Assembly (NCBI GenBank): GCA_028673005.1
Contig: CM054114.1
Span: 127,563,307-127,627,306 of the forward strand
Length of the DNA stretch: 64,000 nt
Reading direction: 5' to 3'
Source of the DNA: Tanypteryx hageni
Lineage: Eukaryota; Arthropoda; Insecta; Odonata; Petaluridae
The position numbers and the translations under genes were made by a program. Position 1 is the stretch's first letter. Each line of letters starts with the position of its first letter. Shown here piece after piece: positions 44,141 to 54,381 of the stretch. The notes beneath the pieces were generated by a model, which saw only the letters and a list, made by a program, of their open reading frames with translations, was not told where the DNA came from and searched no databases.

Positions 44141-46062
44141 AAATACATATCTTTATTGACTTCTAGCGCTCTTTCTATCATGATCCTCATACATCCTATA
44201 GCATCTCTAGTCCCCCTTCCTCTTCTAAAACCAAACTGATTATCTTGCAGCTCCTTTTCTATTTTACATTCAATTCTTTTGGTTATTATTCTGGTTAGAA
44301 CTTTAGCTGTATGAGAAATTAAACTAATAGTTCTGTAATCCTTAAAACATTTTGCATTGTTCTTTTTCTCCAGTGGTACCATCACAACATCTAAAAAATC
44401 TTCAGGCCATATGCCAATATCATATACTTGGTTAAAAAATTTTGTGAGTTGCTTAACTGCTTTAGACCCCAAAACCTTGAGAACGTCCACGGGTATATCA
44501 TCACTCCCAACAGCCTTCCTTCTTTTCATGTCATCAATTGCTCTTTTAACTTCAGACTCGAGAATACTTGATCCTAGCTGATCTTCTTCCACATCCTCTT
44601 CTTCATTTAATTCAATATCTCTTGGCTTTCCTTCTTTGTCATACAGAACCTCAATGTATTCTTTCCAGACATTCTTTACATTGTCTGGCTCCGATACTAT
44701 TTTACCACTTTTGTTCATGATTCCTTTACGTCCTATCTTTCTTGCTTTTTTCTTGAATAGTTCCCTTGCTTTGCTATACATGAGGTCTGTTCTACAAATT
44801 CTTTCACATTCGACAATCTCCTCGCATTTTTCATTTATCCACTGTTCTCTTGCTTTATCTGTTTCCCTTCTTAAAGCATTATTTAACTCCTTGTACTTTC
44901 TTTGGCCTTCTTCAGTGTTTATGTTCTTCCACTTTCTCCGCTCTTCCATTTTTTGCAGCATGGCTGCTGTGATCCAGGGTTTTTTGTTTCTTTCACCCGT
45001 TATCTTTCCTACCTTCTTTTCCATTACATCTTTAATGTTGCTATGGATGTATCTCCACTCCTCATCTACATTCTTCCTATTTTCTTCAGCTCTCTCCCCC
45101 AACCTTTCCTCCAGCTCAGTCATGATAGCCTCCTTGTTTTTAAGGAGTTCCTCTAAGTTCCATTTCTTGTTAACTCTTATGTTTCTCTTAACGCTCTTCA
45201 GTCTACATTGTATATTTGCCACCAAAAGGTTGTGGTCAGAATCGATATCTGCCCCTGGTAGTGTTTTCACATTTTTAATGCTATTTCTAAATCTTTCATT
45301 GACTAGTATGTAATCTATCTGGTATCGTCTCTGGTCTCCTGGGCTTCTCCATGTGTAAAGTCTTCGCTGGTGATGTTTAAACCATGTATTAGTTACAATT
45401 AATCTATTTCTATGGCAGAATTCTACAAGTTTATCCCCTCTTTCATTTCTCTTCCCTAGTCCATATTTTCCCACTATGTTATCTTCCTGTCCCTCTCCGA
45501 CTACACTGTTCCAATCTCCCATTACTATGGTGGTGATCCTTCCTTTTCCCTCATCCTCCAATATCTCCATAATCTGTTCATAGATTTCATCCACTTCGTC
45601 GTCGCCAGCATTAGTTGTTGGCATATACACTTGAATTATAAGCATATCCACTGGCTCCATCTGGAGTTTTACGGCAATTAATCTGTCATTAACTGTCACT
45701 ACCTTACTAATTCTTTCAGCTATCTCTTTTCTCATTATAATCCCCACTCCCCTTTCCTTTTTCTCCCCTCCCGAGTAAATAATCTTAAATTCGTCTGAAT
45801 TTATCTCGCCTTCTCCTTCCCACCGAACTTCACTAAGACCTACTATACTTACATTATTCCTTCTCATTTCCCTTTTTAAGTTCTCTAGTTTACCCCCTGA
45901 ATTCATAGTCCTAACATTCCATGTGCCTATTTTTAATTTCTCACTACTTGCTTTCTTATTAATCTTACATTTCCTCTGTGCATCCCCTAGGGTAGTCCCC
46001 ACCCGGAGATCCGATTGGGGGACTATTTTACCTCCGGAATATTTTACCCCAGAAAGATCCAT
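44104..46062 (-). CDS. RTE endonuclease and N-terminal reverse transcriptase
   Basis: This 652-codon frame starts at the first ATG after the 5' UTR. The APE-type endonuclease occupies about residues 44-275: IGTWNVRTM with the active-site N, GLSEVRW with the catalytic glutamate, RGVGIIM, VMGDWNSVVG, YQIDYILVNERF, and DSDHNLLVAN with the final D-H pair. It nicks target DNA to prime copying. A charged linker (residues 280-470) leads to the polymerase start, GSDDIPVDVLKVLG, FKDYRTISLISHTAKVLTRI and QFGFRRGRGTRDAIG. A one-base shift near 44135 ends the frame just before the AFDRV block, so the protein is truncated before the catalytic aspartates. The rest is in the next frame. Confidence 0.93.
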   Translation of the reverse strand: MDLSGVKYSGGKIVPQSDLRVGTTLGDAQRKCKINKKASSEKLKIGTWNVRTMNSGGKLENLKREMRRNNVSIVGLSEVRWEGEGEINSDEFKIIYSGGEKKERGVGIIMRKEIAERISKVVTVNDRLIAVKLQMEPVDMLIIQVYMPTTNAGDDEVDEIYEQIMEILEDEGKGRITTIVMGDWNSVVGEGQEDNIVGKYGLGKRNERGDKLVEFCHRNRLIVTNTWFKHHQRRLYTWRSPGDQRRYQIDYILVNERFRNSIKNVKTLPGADIDSDHNLLVANIQCRLKSVKRNIRVNKKWNLEELLKNKEAIMTELEERLGERAEENRKNVDEEWRYIHSNIKDVMEKKVGKITGERNKKPWITAAMLQKMEERRKWKNINTEEGQRKYKELNNALRRETDKAREQWINEKCEEIVECERICRTDLMYSKARELFKKKARKIGRKGIMNKSGKIVSEPDNVKNVWKEYIEVLYDKEGKPRDIELNEEEDVEEDQLGSSILESEVKRAIDDMKRRKAVGSDDIPVDVLKVLGSKAVKQLTKFFNQVYDIGIWPEDFLDVVMVPLEKKNNAKCFKDYRTISLISHTAKVLTRIITKRIECKIEKELQDNQFGFRRGRGTRDAIGCMRIMIERALEVNKDMYFCFVIGRKLLTE

Positions 46063-46404
46063 AGAGGTATTTTCAGCTTTTCAGCCTATCATGGGAAATA
46101 TAATGAGGTAGTTTCCCCTTGCTTTCCTCATCGCAGTTTCACAGAGTGATTACCCATCTGTAGCTGTTCAGATCCACATGATCACCACCTATAGAGGTAC
46201 TGTGCAAGCTGCTGCCCTTGCACAGGGGGATGTAAAATCCCCAAGACTGCTTCTTAGTCTGACTCTTCCCCTCAGACCTTTCCGGCTTGGATGGTCCTAC
46301 CAGGAGAATTATCTCCCGCCGGCATAGCTCTTTGGTTCGTAAGAGTACACAAACCCTCCCACCTCTGTAAGGTTATGCAGTCCTTAGGGAGGGAGACTAG
46401 TAAT

Positions 46405-46762
46405 AACAGGTATAAAATACGGTATGGAAATAAATACAGAAAAATCCAAGGTCATTCGAATATCGGGCAAAGAAGAGAATCTGAAATTGATGTTTCAGAT
46501 TATAAATACCTAGGAAGCATCATAACAAGAGAAGCAAAATGTATGGATGAGATCTTGACTAGAATAGGAAAAGCAAAAGCTGCTTTCAGAAGAAAGAAAC
46601 GCCTACTTACGGGAATATAAGGGAATATATCCGCATCATAAAATGCTATGTATGGAGTATAGCTTTGTACGGGGCAAAAACATAGAGTATATGAAGAACC
46701 AGGTTTAAAGATGAATAATCAGAGAGCTGTCTTCGGACAGACTACCTATGATGATGATGATG
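46405..46762 (+). pseudogene. RTE (element C) reverse transcriptase, second part and tail
   Basis: After the target duplication the old frame resumes with TGIKYGMEINTEKSKV, then DYKYLGSIITREAKCMDEI, RIGKAKAAFRRKKRLLT and, in another frame, CYVWSIALYGAKT followed by a stop. These match the thumb region of element D. The coding part ends early and leads into gtcttcggacag and the ATG repeat. It confirms that the two halves of element C belong together. Confidence 0.88.
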
Positions 46763-46780
46763 TGAAGAAAAACAGAAAGA

Positions 46781-47341
46781 GAAGTGGGGGAGAGAAGGTA
46801 GGAGCAAGGAAGAGAGGGAGGGAGTCGGCGGAAGGGAGAGAAGGGAATAGTGAGGAGTGAGCGAGGGAGGGAGAAAGGGTTATTGGTTTGCGATGCTGAG
46901 AGTGGTGGGAAAATCGAGGGTTGAGCCTCCAAGGAGGGTGAAAATTAAAGTGGCGTCTCTCTGACACAAGAGGCGAGATTTTTCGTCATTTTTGAGGGAG
47001 AAAATGATCGGATTCGACAAGTTTGAGGATTTCAGAATGCGGTTTTTTTTTAAAGCATCCAATGTTTTTAAGGTAGATATGGATAACAGATGGAGTTTTT
47101 TTAAAGGTAGAGATTTTTTTAACCGCTAAAAAGGCGCGGAGAAGTTCGATGATCTTTTTTTAAATGTGGTATCCTCTTTAAGCGGTTTTTAAAAAATGTT
47201 TCTCAAGGAAAAAACTTGGCGATGGAAATGATATCAATAGCAGAATGAAATAGATTAGTTGGTGGTGGAACAAATCAATATAAATTTTCAAAATCAAAAT
47301 TTCTGCATAAATTAGAAAACACTTTGGAGTAATTAAAAATA

Positions 47342-47344
<3 letters not shown>
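46781..47344. other. Purine-rich then AT-rich intergenic stretch
   Basis: Polypurine DNA continues to about 46900 and is followed by T-run-rich sequence. No gene was recognised. Confidence 0.6.

Positions 47345-47404
<60 letters not shown>
47345..47404. repeat. TA microsatellite
   Basis: About 30 uninterrupted TA units, followed by cacacatgtgtgtg. Confidence 0.98.
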
Positions 47405-47411
<7 letters not shown>

Positions 47412-47525
47412 GTGTGTGAATAATAATCGTATTTGTTGAATTCAAATTAAAACTATTAAGACAAGGAACAGGAGAAAATACTTGCGCGAAAAAGAAAATG
47501 GAATAGTTGTGAGGGTGTGTATACA

Positions 47526-47670
47526 CAGGGCTCAACAAATTATGCATAGTCCTACTCGCCAGATAAAAATTGTATTCGCCACCCTAAAAAAATGTGATTT
47601 TAAAAAATGTCATTAACTGGTCGTATCTGGTCGTCACTGGCGAGCGGGCGACCGTATTTGTCGAGCCCTT
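47526..47670. mobile_element. 145-bp hAT-like MITE with perfect 8-bp target duplication
   Basis: It opens CAGGGCTCAACAAAT and closes ATTTGTCGAGCCCTT, inverted with two differences, and cgcc/ggcg blocks lie further inside. The bases tgtataca flank it on both sides (47518-47525 and 47671-47678). It has no coding capacity and was mobilised by an unseen hAT transposase. Confidence 0.9.
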
Positions 47671-47674
47671 TGTA

Positions 47675-47730
47675 TACACATGCATGCATACATACATACA
47701 TGCATACATACATACATACATATAGGTATA
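47675..47730. repeat. CATA/CATG microsatellite
   Basis: Tandem catacata and catgcata words directly follow the MITE's target duplication. Confidence 0.93.
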
Positions 47731-48974
47731 TAATGAACAAATATACATAGAGCATATGTATATGCATGGTATCAATAATCTCATCCATTATACCGGAAAG
47801 CTTTCTTTGCATGTATATCTTCAAATTTTCTTTTCATGTCGTTACTTAACGTATTTGGAAGCAGTCGATACATTGTTACATAATATGATGATGTGGCTTG
47901 ATGTATGGCGTTGCATTATTCTCATTCTTCCATCTATCTTTTGGACCTTTAAGCGTTTTCTACCTTGAAGCTATCACGCTCCATGCTCCATTGGTCGCTA
48001 GACTTCTTTAGATAAAGCCCGCATTTAGAGCTGAGGCCTATCTTCCGTAACTGATGACGTCATAAGGCACTAGTTCTAGAATATTCTTAGCTGAATAACA
48101 TCGTTGCGAAAGGCGTTCATCCATTGTTTCCTTTATAGATTTTTTCCATGTATATTAATTTAATATATCATTTCGTTTTATAGTTAACTTAACTGCATGA
48201 GTAATTTTATCTTATAATTAATTTTTTTTACTATTGATGCAATTATTTTTAATCTCTATATACCTTATGTAGCTGAAAAATAGTTTACGTTAGTAATATT
48301 TACATAATTGTACTTTTATAATATTAAATAATTGGCATTTTTGCACAAAATCGCCTTCTCATAGGGAAAGTAAAAAATGAATACTATGTTGACGAAAAGA
48401 TTAACATTGATGGCGCAATAGATTGTTCTAAAAAAATTTAAATACGAAATAGCAATCGCTAACATCATCAAATACCACAAATGTATCTTCGATGAAACAA
48501 CACTTTCTGGAAAACTAAAGGTTTCAATTGTACATTTAAAAACGTAATCACAAATGGAGCAGTTTTTAAAACAAGTGGAATCTTTCGAAATTCTTGAAAA
48601 ATTTAGAATTTTCTGATTACATCCACCCAAAAATATCCATTTGAGTCCGGAGATAATCGTCGTCTCCTTTCAGAATTTCTTCTTTCCTCGGCAGAATGGG
48701 TCTTTCTTGTATGAACCATCAAAAACCTATAAGAGGAGCGTCGTCATTCTTTTTATGGAGGATAGAAAATATAAGACTTTGGAATTATCCTCAACAATAA
48801 AGAGTTCGAGCGAAAACAGCGGGTATTAAAAAAAGAAAAAGGGTTTGTGAAGCGAGGGACTTGGAGGAAAATCAAGTAATAAAAAGTATAAGGAGGAGGA
48901 GGAGGATTTTTGACGGCAAGCCGAATATAAATAGACTGTATGTGTAGAGTGGAATAAGGTTTCGATGAACAGAT
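47731..48974. other. AT-rich stretch without a recognised gene
   Basis: The 104-codon frame at 48316-48630 (minus) and the 62-codon frame at 48641-48829 (plus) have no family motif. The last 100 bases grade into the minisatellite. Confidence 0.55.
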
Positions 48975-49080
48975 TCAGGTGAATAGTGTTATGTGGTTGG
49001 GTGAGAGCGAATAGGGAATAAGTAGGTTATGCGCAAGAGGTGAGCAGAATGATTTGGATGAAGTAGGATAATAGCATACA

Positions 49081-49395
49081 GTGAATAGGTTAAGGTGAAT
49101 AGGTTAAGGTGAATAGGTTTGGGTGAATAGACTAAGGTGAATAGGTTAAGGTGATTAGGTTTGGGTGAATAGACTAAGGTGAATAGGTTAAGGTGATTAG
49201 GTGAATGTGATTAGGTTAAGGTGATTAGGTTTGGATGAATACGTTAAGGTGCATAGGTTAAGATGAATAAGTTAATGTGCATAGGTTAAGATGAATAGGA
49301 TTGTGTGCATAGGCCAAGGTGAATAGGTTTGGGTGAATAGGTTAGAGTGAATAGATTAAGGTGTGTAGGATAGGGTGAATATGGTTAGATTAATA
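49081..49395. repeat. 14-bp minisatellite, consensus gtgaataggttaag
   Basis: About 22 units of 14 bases are in register, with substitutions such as gtgattaggtttgg and gtgaatagactaag. Degenerate gtgaatag words extend the array from about 48975 to 49600. The unit is not a multiple of three and shows no coding meaning. Confidence 0.95.
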
Positions 49396-49600
49396 GTGTA
49401 GGGTGAATAAATAATGTGAATAGATAACAGCGAAAAGGTTATAGCGAATAGGGCAGGGTGAATAGAAAGCAGGTTAAAGAGGTTAGGTTAGTAGAAATGA
49501 ATAGAGTAGGGTGAATACGACGTCGTGAGTAGATTGGGGGAGAATAGGTTGAGTTGTGCACTGATTAGGGGAAGTAGCGTGCGGTGGATAGGATTTCGTG

Positions 49601-50547
49601 AATAATATTAGGGAAACAGGTTGACAGAGCGCTGGCTGGAATGAATGGCGTTCACTGAATAGATAGGGGCGATCATAGTTTGGGATAAAGGGAGGGGGTG
49701 GAGTGAGGGGGATAAGTAGGACAGGGCGGAGAGTTCGCGGTTATCTTCGGAGGAAAAAAGAGGGAGAGAAGGGGTGGGAAAGGGCGCGGGTTACCATGGA
49801 AACGGAAGGTCAACCCTTATGGCTTTGGATTGGGGGCGAAGCATTAAATGGGAGGGGAGGATGAGTTATGGAATTCCCTCACTCGTCTCCATCTCTCTCT
49901 CGAAAATCCCTTTTTCTCTCCGCCGATGAACGGAGGAGAGGGTGAAATGGAGGAGAGAAGGGCATGCAAAAGGGAAAAATTTGAATGGGCGCAAATAAAA
50001 AAGAGAGATAATGGGGAAGGTAGACGAAAGCATGAATGGGAAGTTTTGGGAGGTAATTAGGACATCGTCATAACATCGTCAGGGGAAGCGGCAGGCTGGA
50101 GGATGAGACCTGGACCGATAATCAATGTTATCGGATCCATCCGGAGCATGTGGAACATAACGTCATCGGGTAATTAAGCCGTGGAGAGTTGTATTTTTTG
50201 TTCTCGCTCTATGAAAGAATGGCTTTCGACGAAATTTGTGTGGAGTTAAAATTTATGATAGGTTAAAATATTCATGAATCGCTATAACTCGTGTTATTAT
50301 TCTGAATAACATTGTTTGGAAATCGCTTAAAAGTACATGTTAATCGAACGGCGGTATAGGTGCTCCATCGATGATTCATTTATACGAGTGGTTCTTATGT
50401 GTTCTTTACCAGCTTAGCAATAGTAGCTGAGCGTCTTATGGGCACGTCTCGTCTGCCGCGTCTTTCATCTCATGATGAATTTTGATTAAATTAAATTTAG
50501 AAAACAATGAGTGATTTACGTCTTGTATACAATCCTTTCATAGGACA
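49601..50547. other. G-rich then mixed intergenic stretch
   Basis: The plus strand is G/A-rich at 49680-50050. The 70-codon frame at 49848-50060 looks compositional. No gene was recognised. Confidence 0.55.
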
Positions 50548-50561
50548 CTAATGCTGCGACC

Positions 50562-50781
50562 GCGCGTGTGTGTATTTGGCTAATCAACCTCTTGGATTAT
50601 TATAGCCATAGCTCCTTCCACGCCGAACACACTCGCAAGGGAGGAGGGAAACCCGGTGTTGGCGTTAGCCTACTCTTGACGAAGAGCACCAAGGGGGCCA
50701 ACGGCTTAACGTCCCTTCCGAAGGACGGAACGCTGAATTTGCGCGGTCTCCTCAAACCACACAAACAGGGTGCCGGGAGAC
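50562..50781 (-). mobile_element. SINE, 5'-truncated, alternative 3' end (copy S3)
   Basis: In minus-strand sense it starts inside the SINE body (GGCACCCTGTTTGTGTGG) and keeps TCCTTCGGAAGGGACG and ACACCGGGTTTCCCTCCTCC. It then continues into a different 3' part: GGAGCTATGGCTATAATAAT, CCAAGAGGTTGATTAGCCAA and an ACACAC tail. Flanking repeats ctaatgctgcgacc (50548-50561) and ctgatgctgcgatc (50782-50795) match at 12 of 14. The tRNA head is missing. Confidence 0.87.
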
Positions 50782-50795
50782 CTGATGCTGCGATC

Positions 50796-51889
50796 GCATT
50801 TTAAGAAAACGACTGAGTATGGAATTCAACCCGAGAGCAATTCATCGCATCAATTCGCCGGGAAAGCATTAGATCCTTCTAATGGAATTCATTTTTTTTA
50901 AGTTCACATAGGTATATCTATTTAAGGTGTGTGCATATACCAGTAATATTCACAGATAGTATTCCGGCCGTTTTTACAACATGCATTGATAAATTTCATG
51001 CATAGTCGTCGGTAGAGATGCAAACGATATTTCGGAAGAATCAATATTTTGTTCAGAAATTTCGATATTTTTGCGCCCATATTTTTGCAAAATCGATAAT
51101 TTCTGTGTAATACCAAATTTTAGTATCGAGTCTGACGAATAAAATTGATTTGTGGAACAAAGAGGGCGAACTTAACGTGTTTACTATAAAAGGCATTGGT
51201 CTCGCCCGGCAACAATGTGTGGGATTTAGATAATTTTTCAATTTTATTTTGTTTAAACAGACAACTTGAGAGGTTTTTAGAACGGGACAGGTCAATATAT
51301 TTACACTAAGAGCAACTTGCTTTTCGCTCTCTTGTACCTGATTGTTTTCTGCGTCTTGTGAACAAAATTAGGAAGGAATCATTGAATTTTCATTTATTCA
51401 CAGATGTCATATCCAAGAATTAATTTGTGATCTTCTCTCGACAAAATTGATTCTAAATATGCTTCTTGAAAAATTTTTCTAGGAGTCATTGAGGTCACTG
51501 GAAATACGAGAAATATCCCAAAATATTTGAATCTTACAATAACATTGTCTTACTACAATAAAAATTGTATTACTAATCCATATGGCGATAAGAATTCCTC
51601 GTTCAAGAGGAGGAGGACGAAATTATTTCTGATTGTGGAGCAACTATAAGCTTTCGCGCAGTTTTCCATCACCTGAGTTATCAGTCAACGGATTTCACAA
51701 ATAAGCTACATGAGAAATTAAATGCTGATTCTGGGATCGCTACTGAAATGTCATCAGCCAGAACAGAAACCGAGCAATGATTAGCAGTGTTGGCACCACA
51801 TTCACTGCAACTAATAAAAAGTAAACTTGACGATGATGCAATAGACATTGATACCTCTGCTGGTGGTAGTTATCATTCATCAACAGAAA
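50796..51889. other. AT-rich stretch without a recognised gene
   Basis: No coding or mobile-element feature was recognised. Confidence 0.55.
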
Positions 51890-53370
51890 TGTTTAGCCAA
51901 CTTTTCAGAATGGAAATAGGCTTATCGTTTCGTCGTTGTCTCTCTGTTCCCCTATTAACTTTTTAACCAACTGACCAATTTTCGTGAAACTTTGTGAAAA
52001 TTTCTTGCTACTTGGGATGAGCTCCCGAAAATAGTTATTGTTGCAGGAGATTGAAGTCCCGGGTTCGATTCCAGGAACTATTCTTCCCATTTGAATTACG
52101 TACATGGGAAATCTGAAATCCATGGTGCAGAGTAATTTTCTCTTGCACATTAAAATATCCTAGAATTGTAAAATCGGAAGGCGATTTGTACTATTCTCTG
52201 AGAAAAAGAATAAAGATTCTGATTTTTATCGTAGGATGTTGCTTATAGATCTTACTAGTAGTTGGTGCTTGATTTCTGTAAGCATATCATCTCAACATAA
52301 AAACACATTCATTTTTCATATTTCATCATTAGAAATATTTTTTTAATTCTAAATATTTCACCTCCGGAGCGATTATCGTTTTTCCCTAATGTAAAAATAA
52401 TAGACTAAATCAATCCCAAAACTTTGCAATTTTAAGAATTTTATACTTTCTCCATTATGGGGTACTAATGCTACACATTTCTGACAAATTTTAAATTTCT
52501 AGTACTTCTAGAATTAAAATAATATTTTTTCCAATTGTTTAAATTTTAAACATTTTTAACAGCCGCCACAATATGTTTATGGAGAGATTCAATTGTTTAT
52601 TTGTGCAATTGCACTATTCTGTACATAACTTGAAATTTTCAGCTTCGTAGCTTATCCCGTAATGTCTAAACAGTTACCTATTTGTTTAAATTTTAAGAAT
52701 TTTTAACTGCCAAACAAATTAAAATATCAAAATTTGTATAATCCCTATTTCGTTTTTTTTACAATTCCTATCTCTAAAAAAAATTTCAGCTCCGTAGAAC
52801 ATTTGGAAATACATATACCTTGAAAAATTGTTTAAACAATTGCGAATTTTTAGCAGCCGCATTGTTGCACTTTTTCATAATTTTCGTTTTTTCTAGTCGG
52901 TTTTGCACAAAATCCGACCTAAGAAAAAAATTTCGAATCTCCAGCTCATATGGAAGTGCCTAAACATTAGTATCCTCCTCCTCCTCTGTAAGCAACGTCT
53001 ATATATAATGATGTCTTCGAATTTTGCAAAAATACGGGCGTTTTTGCAGTTTTTATCACTCATTACGAGAGTGTTGCCATAGCGACTACTATTGTTGGAC
53101 TCGGATTCGGTATGGTCCAGTATGTACTTAGAGGCGCTATTTTTGCCACACAGATACACGTGATAAATTTAGTTTTCCGTTCGGATGTATTTGAAATATT
53201 TTTTAAGGCTAAATTGTGAAGTTTTGGAACTCAAAGTGCAACTCATCCGCGGTGATTTTAAAGCTATTAAAGCCAATATAAGTAATTGCTGCACAACATT
53301 TAATTTAAAATAATTACGTGGAAAGAAGGGATCATAAGTTCCGTTTGGATCATCTTGTTCTAACTTTCAT
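51890..53370 (+). repeat. Dispersed repeat family X, copy 2 (longest)
   Basis: From left to right it contains gaccaattttcgtgaaact, the B-box-like gtcccgggttcgattccagg, catggtgcagagtaat and cttgcacattaaaatatc. The 500-bp repeat shared with 30374-30900 (reversed) follows, then gcagtttttatcactcatta, gagagtgttgccatagcg and aagttccgtttggatcatct. Copy 1 (38310-38940) lacks the middle. No transposase or polymerase was recognised, and no terminal repeats were found. Confidence 0.8.
52480..53020 (-). repeat. About 500-bp repeat, reverse copy of 30374-30900
   Basis: It is the reverse complement of the repeat inside the Tigger element, with the blocks agtgcaacaatgcgg, gattttgtgcaaaaccgact and gctggagattcgaaatt in order. 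Here it lies within family X copy 2. Confidence 0.85.
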
Positions 53371-53778
53371 ACAGTACTTTAAGCATCACGTTATGAGGCT
53401 CTCAATCAAGCTAGATGAAATAAAAGCTGCTCCATATAAACCAGCAAGTCAGCTAATATTAAATACATTAAAAAGCTGCGATTGGACAGAAAATTGCATT
53501 GCATTTGAAAGCGAAAACTGTAAAATCGATTTCGACAGTGTAGTCATAAATAGAGATACCACTATTTTTGACTAATCTTATTGCTAGATGCTTGGGAATT
53601 TAATAGGAATTGGATGTTGTACCCATATTCTAAATAATCATTCTTAACACGCGACTGATTCCTGACTAGTGTAAAATGTTTAATTTTCGTTTAAATTAGT
53701 AATCATGTTTTGAAATGAACAGTTGTATAAAACTCCTTAAGCAAAAAAAAAAAAAAATTGTAGGGTAAGCCATATGCA

Positions 53779-53805
53779 TTTCGCCCACTAAGTGGGCATC
53801 TTCAG
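53779..53805 (-). ncRNA. Hammerhead-ribozyme-like hairpin in the Penelope 3' region
   Basis: In sense the order is CTGAAGA, a single T, the stem GCCCAC-TTA-GTGGGC with perfect pairing, then GAAA. This matches the CUGANGA / stem II / GAAA core of hammerhead ribozymes, which are known in Penelope-like elements. One extra base sits before the stem, and I could not find convincing stems I and III or a permitted cleavage site, so it may be a relic. Confidence 0.4.
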
Positions 53806-53913
53806 GGGAGAACCTGCCTTGGCAGTGAACAAGGTTCAACTGCGACAAAGTTAGAGGAGAGGTTTAAAACGAAGAACGAAAAAACGAAAAACAAATGAGG
53901 GACGAAAAGAATT

Positions 53914-54381
53914 TTATGCGTCAAGTTCGGTCAATTTGTATAGAGTTTTGTTAAAATCAGTATCTGTGTTCATAACATTGTATCTGTTTTTATAGATATG
54001 AAGATTTTCTAACGAGTTAAGTGAATGATTGGCTGAAGTTAACAATGTTAAGTCCTCTATGTGTATACTATGTCCAGTTTCGAGGATATGAGTGGCTACA
54101 CTTGATTTCTCAAACCGATTGTGTTTGTAATGGGCTAAGTGTTCTTTAAATCGTGTTATTAGTTTACGTCTAGTTTGTCCTATGTACATTAAATTGCAAT
54201 GTGAACATTGTATTTTATAAATTCCGGACTTGTTCAAATTCTCCGTTCTGTCCTTAGTGCTATCTAGTAAATTTTTCAAACTATGTGGGTTCGTGTATGT
54301 TATTGTTGTGTTGTTATTTTTTGGCTTAAGGAGTTTTATACAACTGTTCAACTTGGAGCCAAAGTGATTACGAGCTACCAT
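53914..54381 (-). pseudogene. GIY-YIG endonuclease domain of a Penelope-like element
   Basis: This 155-codon frame encodes the C-terminal endonuclease that follows the reverse transcriptase in Penelope-like elements and nicks the insertion target. Visible features are GIYKIQC at residues 53-59, the CSHC pair (59 and 62), and YIGQTRRKL (66-74) with the YIG and the catalytic arginine region. RFKEHL lies at 77-82. SSVATHILETGH (93-104) has the two histidines that complete the Penelope-specific C-C-H-H set. A catalytic glutamate candidate and asparagine follow near ENLHIYKNRYN. The ATG at 54381 is only the first in frame. The polymerase that should precede it is lost by truncation. Confidence 0.92.

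Larger units (their letters stand above)
43067..46393 (-). mobile_element. RTE-clade LINE, full length and nearly intact (element D)
   Basis: This minus-strand element of 3327 bp has a 331-bp 5' UTR (46063-46393), an endonuclease and reverse transcriptase, a short 3' UTR (gtcttcggacag) and an ATGATGATG tail at its plus-strand left edge (43067-43075). It is flanked by agactagtaat on both sides (43056-43066 and 46394-46404). RTE elements are typically about 3.2-3.3 kb, so this is full length. It lies antisense inside element C. Only one frameshift and one in-frame stop were found in its frame. Confidence 0.95.
41112..46771 (+). mobile_element. RTE-clade LINE, old copy, split by another RTE (element C)
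   Basis: The plus-strand element starts mid-endonuclease near 41112, so it is 5'-truncated. It runs to 43066, is interrupted by element D, and resumes at 46405. It ends with the RTE-type tail, gtcttcggacag and then ATG repeats at 46748-46762. A possible target duplication acagaaaga (41103-41111, 46772-46780) bounds it but lies in repetitive purine DNA. Many stops and frameshifts mark it as old. Confidence 0.88.

Noticed and set aside
49081..49400. Possible interstitial telomeric repeat, because ttagg words occur
   Set aside because: The period is 14 bases with consensus gtgaataggttaag; the insect telomere pentamer is not tandemly repeated.
53318..53575. 85-codon plus-strand frame that looks protein-like
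   Set aside because: Its start overlaps the end of repeat family X and no family could be recognised; left unassigned rather than called a gene.
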